This document shows positions 6,301-10,657 of a stretch of 10,657 nucleotides of DNA, piece by piece. The first letter of the stretch is position 1. Every line of letters begins with the position of its first letter. Both the position numbers and the translations under genes were made by a program. Under the pieces are notes generated by a model, which was not told the DNA's origin, ran no database searches, and saw nothing but the letters and a program-made list of their open reading frames with translations. The DNA is from Candidatus Zixiibacteriota bacterium (lineage in GTDB: Bacteria > Zixibacteria > MSB-5A5 > GN15 > FEB-12): assembly GCA_022570975.1 (NCBI GenBank), contig JACZYS010000026.1, positions 6,980 to 17,636 on the forward strand, in the 5' to 3' direction.

Positions 6301-7800
6301 ATGGAATTTTCTACACAGGAATTTAATATAGAAATAATTTATCCGGAACTGATTCTTCTGATAACGGCTATGTTTTTTATGACAACCTCCGCTTTCCGCA
6401 CCAAGCACTCACCCCGGTTCTTGATTACGGTCTCATTGATATCTTCGTTATTCAGTCTCCTCCTCTTGATTCTGACCGGCTATGGAACCGGTTATGGAAG
6501 TATGTTTTTCAATGACCCTATAGCAATTTTTTCCAAAGCTCTTATTTTGATCTCTTTGATCTTGAGCCTCATTTTGATTTATGAAAAAACTAAAACAGAT
6601 AATAAATCAATGTCATCGCTTTCCTCCGGATTAATATTTTTTTCCTTTTCGGCAATGATGGCCGCTGTCTCTTCTCTGGAGTTTTCAACAATATATATGG
6701 GCATGGAAGCCGCAACCATTCCTTTTGTGGCTTATCTTTTCTGCTCATTAAATCAAGACGGAACCAGGTCATATTACAGATTCATAGCTTTTACACTTCT
6801 TTCATCATCGCTGATAATTTTTGGACTTTCGTTCCTTTATGGATTAAGCGGGTCAACAGATATAATTCAGTCAAAAATCAATATTGCCATCACCCACTTA
6901 ACTTTTGAAACTATTGGAGTGATTATCGCCCTTGCTGTGGTCCTTATTCTTACGGGGCTGACTATCAAGATGTCTCTTCCTCCATTTCATAAATGGAGGA
7001 TAAAGCTTTTTTCAAATTTGCCAGCCGGACATTCTCTGATATTTATGGGAGGGATAACGATTATGTTGCTGGTGATTTTCTCGAGAATTTTTTTGAATTC
7101 TCTTTCAGCTTTCCATGGTCCGGAAATGTCACCAAACGACTGGGGCTGGCTTGTTTTTCTTGTGGCCGTCGCGGCCATGGCAATTCCAACAGTATCAATT
7201 TTCAGGCAGGAAACGCTTTTAAAAATGGCCGGATATTTTTCTATCACACAGGTCGGATTTGTTTTGGCCGGTATGGCAGCAATGTCTGTAAACGGCCTTT
7301 TGGGAGCGTCATTTTTTTTGTTTCCGTTTATCTTAGGACTGGCAGGATTATACGGTGCCACTCTCTTTTTTGAAAAAAATGATATCTCAATTGAAAATCT
7401 TAAAGGTCTTGGAAAAAAATCTCCACTGGCTGCTCTCATAATTTCCACTTCAGTCCTTTCTCTGTCCGGGCTGCCCGGAACGGCCGGTTATATGGGCAAG
7501 TACTACATAATAATGGCAATTTTTGAGGCATCAGAATTTAGGCTGGAAAAGGATATTTTCATTGTCACCGCTGTTGTGGGCGTGGTATCGTCCGTAGTCT
7601 TGTTAATCTTCAGTTTAAAGTTGATTAGGATTTTGTTCCAATCGGCAGAATCTGATTGTGAAATCAGAAAGTTATCTCCACTGGGGATTTTGTTCATGAC
7701 TGTCGCTGTTGGAGGAATATTAATCTTTGGTCTTTACCCTGACCCGATTCTGAAATTTGCTGGGGATATTCCCACATCATTTGGATTTATCACCGAGTAA
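6301..7800 (+). CDS. nuoN: NADH-quinone oxidoreductase subunit N-like antiporter homologue
   Basis: This 499-residue protein has about 14 hydrophobic helices, like NuoN/ND2, the antiporter-type subunit of complex I. It keeps TM5 Glu136 in IYMGMEAATIP, TM7 Lys223 with PPFHKW in TIKMSLPPFHKW (221-232), a lysine in LLKMAGYFSITQVGF (306-320) and Lys400 in SLSGLPGTAGYMGKYY (387-402). These are the charged residues of the proton path. The lysine usually seen before TM6 appears to be arginine (SYYRF, 157-161). It follows the nuoK-like gene by 9 bases. Normally NuoL and NuoM would lie between K and N; they are absent here. The motifs favour N, but an MrpD- or NuoM-type relative is a weaker alternative. 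It acts in the cytoplasmic membrane. Confidence 0.88.
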   Translation: MEFSTQEFNIEIIYPELILLITAMFFMTTSAFRTKHSPRFLITVSLISSLFSLLLLILTGYGTGYGSMFFNDPIAIFSKALILISLILSLILIYEKTKTDNKSMSSLSSGLIFFSFSAMMAAVSSLEFSTIYMGMEAATIPFVAYLFCSLNQDGTRSYYRFIAFTLLSSSLIIFGLSFLYGLSGSTDIIQSKINIAITHLTFETIGVIIALAVVLILTGLTIKMSLPPFHKWRIKLFSNLPAGHSLIFMGGITIMLLVIFSRIFLNSLSAFHGPEMSPNDWGWLVFLVAVAAMAIPTVSIFRQETLLKMAGYFSITQVGFVLAGMAAMSVNGLLGASFFLFPFILGLAGLYGATLFFEKNDISIENLKGLGKKSPLAALIISTSVLSLSGLPGTAGYMGKYYIIMAIFEASEFRLEKDIFIVTAVVGVVSSVVLLIFSLKLIRILFQSAESDCEIRKLSPLGILFMTVAVGGILIFGLYPDPILKFAGDIPTSFGFITE

Positions 7801-7831
7801 ATTTGACCGTAAATCTTTCATTTTTTTCGGT

Positions 7832-7860
7832 TTGACTTGTCTGCCTGTCCCATTTATCTT
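7832..7860 (+). promoter_or_regulatory. Putative promoter of the DUF502 / EIIA-CBS operon
   Basis: TTGACT (7832-7837, 5 of 6 matches) and TATCTT (7855-7860, 4 of 6) are spaced by 17 bases. A start near 7867 would give a leader of about 20 bases. It lies in the 88-base gap after the nuoN-like gene, where I see no strong terminator. Confidence 0.45.
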
Positions 7861-7861
7861 A

Positions 7862-7880
7862 ACCAATAATCTTAATTGGT
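7862..7880 (+). promoter_or_regulatory. Inverted repeat overlapping the DUF502 ribosome binding site
   Basis: ACCAAT (7862-7867) and ATTGGT (7875-7880) pair around AATCTTA. The only Shine-Dalgarno-like bases, GGTGG (7878-7882), begin inside the 3' arm, so the hairpin could limit ribosome access, or the site could be a small operator. If transcription starts near 7867 most of the 5' arm would be lost, which weakens the RNA reading. Confidence 0.25.
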
Positions 7881-7888
7881 GGTAAATT

Positions 7889-8539
7889 ATGTCTTTTTAC
7901 AGTGACTTAACCAAGAGCGTAAAGAAATATTTTATTTCAGGCGTTTTGGTAGTTGTTCCGGTTATCTTAACATATGTCGTACTGAAATTTCTGTTCAGTT
8001 CTTTTGACTCACTCTTACAGCCACTATTACTAAATTTACTTGGTTATTACATCCCCGGATTGGGTGTTATTTCAACCATTCTTCTGATTTTATTGACCGG
8101 CGTACTTACCAGGAATATTGTCGGTGCAAAACTTTATGCATTTGGAGATTACATTTTTACTCGGCTGCCTATTATCAGGCCAATATATTCATCAGCCAAA
8201 CAGCTTCTTGTTGCCATAACCGAACCATCCTCCTCCTCCTTTAAAGAAGTAGCACTTATTGAATACCCCAGAAAAGGATGCTATGCCGTTTCATTTATCT
8301 CGCACAGAATAAATCTGGAAGTTGACGGACAATATAAGAAAATGGTTGCTGTCTTTGTCCCCTCTACTCCCACACCCATTTCCGGTATGGTTGTTATGAT
8401 ACCTGAAGAAGAAATACAAATATTGGACCTCACTCCTGAAGAGGGAATAAAATTTCTGGTCTCAGGCGGAGTAGCCTCCCCATCAGAACTCAAAATTAAA
8501 AATCAGGAAAAAGTTCTTGCCGACAGAGAAAAAAGATGA
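7889..8539 (+). CDS. DUF502 family integral membrane protein
   Basis: This 216-residue protein has two N-terminal membrane helices: YFISGVLVVVPVILTYVVLK (14-33) and the segment beginning YYIPGLGVISTILLILLTGV (53-72). The conserved family hallmarks follow: LTRNIVGAKLYAFGDYIF (73-90) and RLPIIRPIYSSAKQLLVAI (92-110). A soluble C-terminal part, likely beta-rich, includes VAVFVPSTPTPISGMVVMIP (153-172) and ends with a charged tail. DUF502 proteins are found across bacteria and plants (the LCV/COV-like group); their biochemical role is not settled. The gene heads a two-gene operon and its stop overlaps the next start as ATGA (8536-8539), so the two products are translationally coupled and may act together at the membrane. 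Confidence 0.9.
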   Translation: MSFYSDLTKSVKKYFISGVLVVVPVILTYVVLKFLFSSFDSLLQPLLLNLLGYYIPGLGVISTILLILLTGVLTRNIVGAKLYAFGDYIFTRLPIIRPIYSSAKQLLVAITEPSSSSFKEVALIEYPRKGCYAVSFISHRINLEVDGQYKKMVAVFVPSTPTPISGMVVMIPEEEIQILDLTPEEGIKFLVSGGVASPSELKIKNQEKVLADREKR

Positions 8540-9438
8540 ACCTTGCCAATTTAATTACCGATAGAAAAATTATCATTGACCTAAAAGCCGCTTCAAAAGA
8601 AGAAGCAGTTAACGAGCTTTTGACCCTCCTAAAAAACGAAGGAATGAACTTCAATTTTGAAGATATTCTTGCTTCTGTCAAAGAAAGGGAGGAGATTGAA
8701 GATACTTCATACGGCCACGGGTTTGCCTTTCCTCATTCCCGCACGGAAGCCGTCTCAGAACTCCATATCCTAATAGGTGTATCCCAAAAAGGTTTAAGCG
8801 ACAAAACCCCGGACAATATTCCTCTCCATGTTGTCTGTCTTCTTTTAACTCCTTCAACAATCGCAAAACTATATCTGCAAACACTCTCAGGAATAGCAAC
8901 ATTTGCCAGAACTGAGGGAGTTCTGGATAAAATTTTACAAGCCAGGGAGAAAAGTGAAATTATAAAGCTGATCTTTGATACCAATGTCTCAGTTGATAAA
9001 GAATTGATGGTCAAAGATATAATGAGGCACATTGTAGCTTCTATCACTCCCGAGCAGAGCTTAAAAGAAACTGCAAAGGTGATGTTCAAAAACAGGCTTT
9101 CTGCTTTGGCCGTAGTTGATGAAAACAATAAGCTGCTTGGAGTTATTGATGACAGTGACTTGATAAAAGCAGCTATGCCGGATTTTAAAACCCTTATCTC
9201 AAATTTGAACTACTCTATGGATGTTGAACCGTTTGAAGAGCTGTTGAAGCGTGAAGACAAAATAAAAGTCTCGCAGCTCTTTCGGGAAGATTTTGAAATT
9301 ACAACTCCCGAAACAAGAATTGTGGAAGTTGCGGCGATGATGATTTTCAAAGACTTAAGAAGAGTTTTTGTTACTGAAGATGGTCGCCTAAAAGGAGTCC
9401 TTCTCCGAAAAGATATTGTCAGCATGATCATCAGGTAA
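8536..9438 (+). CDS. PTS EIIA (fructose/nitrogen type) fused to a CBS-domain pair
   Basis: This 300-residue protein has two parts. Residues 1 to about 148 form an EIIA type-2 domain: MNLANLITDRKIIIDLKAAS at the start, then SYGHGFAFPHSRTEAVSELH (58-77), where His67 fits the phosphorylated histidine of the usual IAIPHGR motif. Residues 158-212 (KDIMRHIVASITPEQSLKET onward to LLGVIDDSDLI) and about 244-300 (KVSQLFREDFEITTPETRIV onward to GVLLRKDIVSMII) form two CBS repeats, which usually bind adenine nucleotides. A linker of about 30 residues separates them. The architecture suggests a cytoplasmic regulator integrating phosphotransfer state and energy charge, not a sugar transporter, since no EIIB/EIIC, HPr or EI genes are nearby. 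It overlaps the DUF502 gene by 4 bases. Active phosphorylation is inferred. Confidence 0.9.
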   Translation: MNLANLITDRKIIIDLKAASKEEAVNELLTLLKNEGMNFNFEDILASVKEREEIEDTSYGHGFAFPHSRTEAVSELHILIGVSQKGLSDKTPDNIPLHVVCLLLTPSTIAKLYLQTLSGIATFARTEGVLDKILQAREKSEIIKLIFDTNVSVDKELMVKDIMRHIVASITPEQSLKETAKVMFKNRLSALAVVDENNKLLGVIDDSDLIKAAMPDFKTLISNLNYSMDVEPFEELLKREDKIKVSQLFREDFEITTPETRIVEVAAMMIFKDLRRVFVTEDGRLKGVLLRKDIVSMIIR

Positions 9439-9514
9439 GCAAAGTCGCTGCTTTCATTAGATTTCGGAACTAATTTTCATTTATAAAAAAAGTAGCTCTG
9501 CTACCTGATGATCA
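9425..9514. repeat. 13-bp inverted repeat linking the EIIA-CBS gene end to the repeat array
   Basis: TGATCATCAGGTA at 9425-9437, covering the last codons and stop of the EIIA-CBS gene, is the exact reverse complement of TACCTGATGATCA at 9502-9514 in the first 92-bp unit. In a plus-strand transcript the two arms could pair across a 64-base spacer. It may mark how the array arose. Confidence 0.6.
9456..9477 (+). terminator. Possible weak plus-strand terminator after the EIIA-CBS gene
   Basis: ATTAG (9456-9460) and CTAAT (9470-9474) pair around ATTTCGGAA and are followed by TTTCATTTAT. The stem has only A/T pairs apart from one G-C, so it would be weak. Confidence 0.3.
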
Positions 9515-9782
9515 GATTCCAAAAAGTTATAGACGCTATATTCTGTTTAAAGCCTCTAAGAAGCTTAATAGAAATGCAAAAAAGTAGCTCTGCTACCTGA
9601 TGCTCAGATTCCAAAAAGTTATAGACGCATTATTCTGTTTGAAGCCTCTAAGAAGCTTAATAGAATTGCAAAAGAGTAGCTCTGCTACCTGATGATCAGA
9701 TTCCAAAAAGTTATAGACGCTTTATTCTGTTTAAAGCCTCTAAGAAGCTTAATAGAATTGCAAAAAAGTAGCTCTGCTACCT
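9492..9782. repeat. Tandem array: three 92-bp units plus a partial fourth
   Basis: Units begin at 9492, 9584 and 9676, with a partial copy at 9768-9782, giving an exact 92-bp period. Copies differ at about 2 to 6 positions. Each starts with the perfect inverted repeat GTAGC-TCT-GCTAC. A near-palindrome, CTGAT-G-ATCAG, follows (GATGCTCAG in unit 2), then the A-rich ATTCCAAAAAGTTATAGACGC, an imperfect inverted repeat AAGC-CTCTAAGAA-GCTT, and finally GCAAAAAA. Because 92 is not a multiple of 3 and the copies hold stops, they are noncoding. On the minus strand each unit presents a hairpin followed by a T-run. The array fills the gap between the converging EIIA-CBS and phoU-like genes. No spacer variation is present, so it is not CRISPR. 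Confidence 0.95.
9762..9780 (-). terminator. Intrinsic terminator abutting the phoU-like stop codon
   Basis: Read on the minus strand, GTAGC-AGA-GCTAC is followed by TTTTTTG, directly after the TAG at 9783-9781. The same hairpin with a T-run recurs downstream in each 92-bp unit (T-run interrupted in one), giving up to four tandem terminators. Confidence 0.75.
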
Positions 9783-10449
9783 ACTCTTTTTCTCTGAATC
9801 CAATTCTTGGAAAAGGATTAACTATTGCACTGGCAATATTAGTCAGGTGGGCGTTTATTCTCTTTAAGAACCTGATATACATGGCCAAAATCACAGCTTC
9901 GGAGCAACTAATATCCATAGTTTTGTTGGTAACCAGCTCTTTTATCATTGAGTCAACAATCTTAGAAATTTCTTCTTCTTTTGCCATAACTTGTCTGGCT
10001 TTTTTCTTGTCCTGAGATTTCAAAACCTCGGTAACTATCGGAAAGTGTTCATCTATATAAGATTCAATCTTTTGGAGCTGACTTTCAATTTGATCTCCAT
10101 CTAGTTTTTTAGGATTCATTTTGGCCAGTCCGGCAATATTTTTGGTGTAGTCACCAATTCTTTCAACATCAATAACAATCGAGACCAAAACCAGTCCGGG
10201 GACAATATTCTGGGTACCGGCAACAGACAGATGAGTGAGCACATTTCTCCTCACTTCCCGTTCATACTTGTTTATTTTACGGTCAGTTTTCTTGAAGTCA
10301 AAAGGTAATTCATCGCTGTCTGAGTCCCTCAAAGTCTGCTTTGAAGCCTTATACATTTTGTAGTCAAATTCCATCATGGTTAAGGTTTTATCAAAGGCTA
10401 AATCCAGAAGATTTTCAGAACCAAATAATTCTTTAAATTTCTTAAACAT
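9781..10449 (-). CDS. PhoU-like protein (two PhoU domains)
   Basis: This 222-residue, all-helical cytoplasmic protein resembles PhoU, which restrains phosphate uptake and signals phosphate status with PstSCAB and PhoR, or accompanies Na/phosphate symporters. The first three-helix domain carries the metal-binding type motif VIDVERIGDYTKNIAGLA (92-109). The second has RFLKRINAHLTNIASAIVNP (193-212), where the aspartate of the usual E-R-xGD motif is missing. The start is placed at the ATG at 10449 (MFKKFKELFGSENLLDLAFD); an in-frame TTG at 10479 would add ten residues, and neither has a good Shine-Dalgarno. No pst, phoR or symporter gene is in the window, so the partner is unknown. It converges on the 92-bp array, whose last partial copy supplies its terminator. 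Confidence 0.85.
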   Translation of the reverse strand: MFKKFKELFGSENLLDLAFDKTLTMMEFDYKMYKASKQTLRDSDSDELPFDFKKTDRKINKYEREVRRNVLTHLSVAGTQNIVPGLVLVSIVIDVERIGDYTKNIAGLAKMNPKKLDGDQIESQLQKIESYIDEHFPIVTEVLKSQDKKKARQVMAKEEEISKIVDSMIKELVTNKTMDISCSEAVILAMYIRFLKRINAHLTNIASAIVNPFPRIGFREKE

Positions 10450-10499
10450 ATAGTTTACGCTATGTGCATTGATAAACAATATATAGTCTGTAGTATCTA

Positions 10500-10528
10500 A
10501 ATAAAGTGGTTGGGTGTTGGGGAATCAA
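10500..10528 (-). promoter_or_regulatory. Tentative promoter of the phoU-like gene
   Basis: On the minus strand TTGATT (10528-10523) and TTTATT (10505-10500) are 17 bases apart, each with four to five consensus matches. The site overlaps the start of the plus-strand reading frame at the window end. Confidence 0.3.
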
Positions 10529-10657
10529 TGCCAAGAAAATATGAAACAGATTTATCAGGCTTTTTTAGCCTATGCTGAAGCCAATGATGGAGTTTTGCCT
10601 GGGCGTAATTGGTGTGATATTTTAATTTCTGAAAAACATATCAGCCCTGAATTTTTA
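10514..10657 (+). CDS. Pilin-like (DUF1559-type) protein fragment, runs off the window end
   Basis: The frame is open after a TAA at 10502-10504 and reads VLGNQCQENMKQIYQAFLAY (48 residues in all), then AEANDGVLPGRNWCDILISE and KHISPEFL. CxxNMKQIxxAxxxYAxxNDGxLP is the pattern of the mature region of type IV pilin/pseudopilin-like secreted proteins of the DUF1559 kind. Those normally begin with a prepilin leader and a hydrophobic helix (FTLIELLVVIAII-like), which cannot be fitted here because of the upstream stop. The conserved cysteine (codon 10529-10531) lies before the first ATG at 10541, so translation would need GTG 10514 or TTG 10517, with weak ribosome binding sites. It is either an unusual leaderless gene, a 5'-truncated remnant, or a gene with a frameshift. 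The 3' part is not in the window. Confidence 0.5.
   Translation, partial: MLGNQCQENMKQIYQAFLAYAEANDGVLPGRNWCDILISEKHISPEFL

Noticed and set aside
6987..7448. Long minus-strand and alternate plus-strand frames inside the nuoN-like gene
   Set aside because: They lie wholly within a gene with family motifs and show no recognisable domains or start signals.
8733..9128. Minus-strand frame of 131 codons opposite the EIIA-CBS gene
   Set aside because: The plus-strand protein has clear EIIA and CBS motifs; the antisense frame shows none.
9492..9782. CRISPR array
   Set aside because: The whole 92-bp period is conserved, with no unique spacers and no cas genes in the window.
9692..10015. Plus-strand reading frame of 107 codons
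   Set aside because: It starts inside the tandem repeat and runs antisense through the well-supported phoU-like gene, so it is a shadow frame.

Overview
The window is a bacterial chromosomal segment of roughly 40% G+C. Genes are densely packed, mostly on the plus strand, and many have recognisable Shine-Dalgarno sites. Nothing here fixes the taxonomy. The mix of gyrB, a secreted TPR protein, an HD-GYP phosphodiesterase, complex I membrane subunits, DUF502, an EIIA-CBS fusion, PhoU and a pilin-like cysteine/asparagine motif would suit an uncultured Gram-negative-type lineage. That placement is inference.

Layout. 1-1535: the 3' end of gyrB (5' end outside the window) and a short exported TPR protein. 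1536-3124: an A/T-rich accessory insert. It has its own promoter (TTGTAA-17-TATAAT), a 56-residue four-cysteine zinc-ribbon-like protein and an FRG-domain protein, followed by about 430 bases that may hold the remains of a minus-strand gene. 3125-3812: an unrecognised 206-residue protein with a good ribosome binding site and a strong terminator. 3891-5346: an HD-GYP c-di-GMP phosphodiesterase and a RidA deaminase. 5477-7800: a tight three-gene unit of complex I membrane subunits, nuoJ-, nuoK- and nuoN-like, with no nuoL or nuoM. 7832-9438: a promoter, a DUF502 membrane protein and an EIIA-CBS fusion protein overlapping by 4 bases. 9439-9780: three exact-period 92-bp tandem repeats plus part of a fourth. 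9781-10449: a minus-strand PhoU-like gene converging on the repeats. 10514-10657: the start, or a remnant, of a pilin-like protein running off the end.

How the parts fit. The J/K/N unit is the most unusual metabolic feature. By motif alignment done by eye, the NuoK-like subunit lacks both membrane glutamates that are central to complex I proton transfer, and the NuoJ-like subunit has lost several family positions. The NuoN-like subunit keeps its TM5 glutamate and two channel lysines. The zinc-ribbon plus FRG pair looks like a horizontally acquired two-gene cassette, possibly for defence. The 92-bp array gives the phoU-like gene a terminator abutting its stop codon and repeats that hairpin in every unit.
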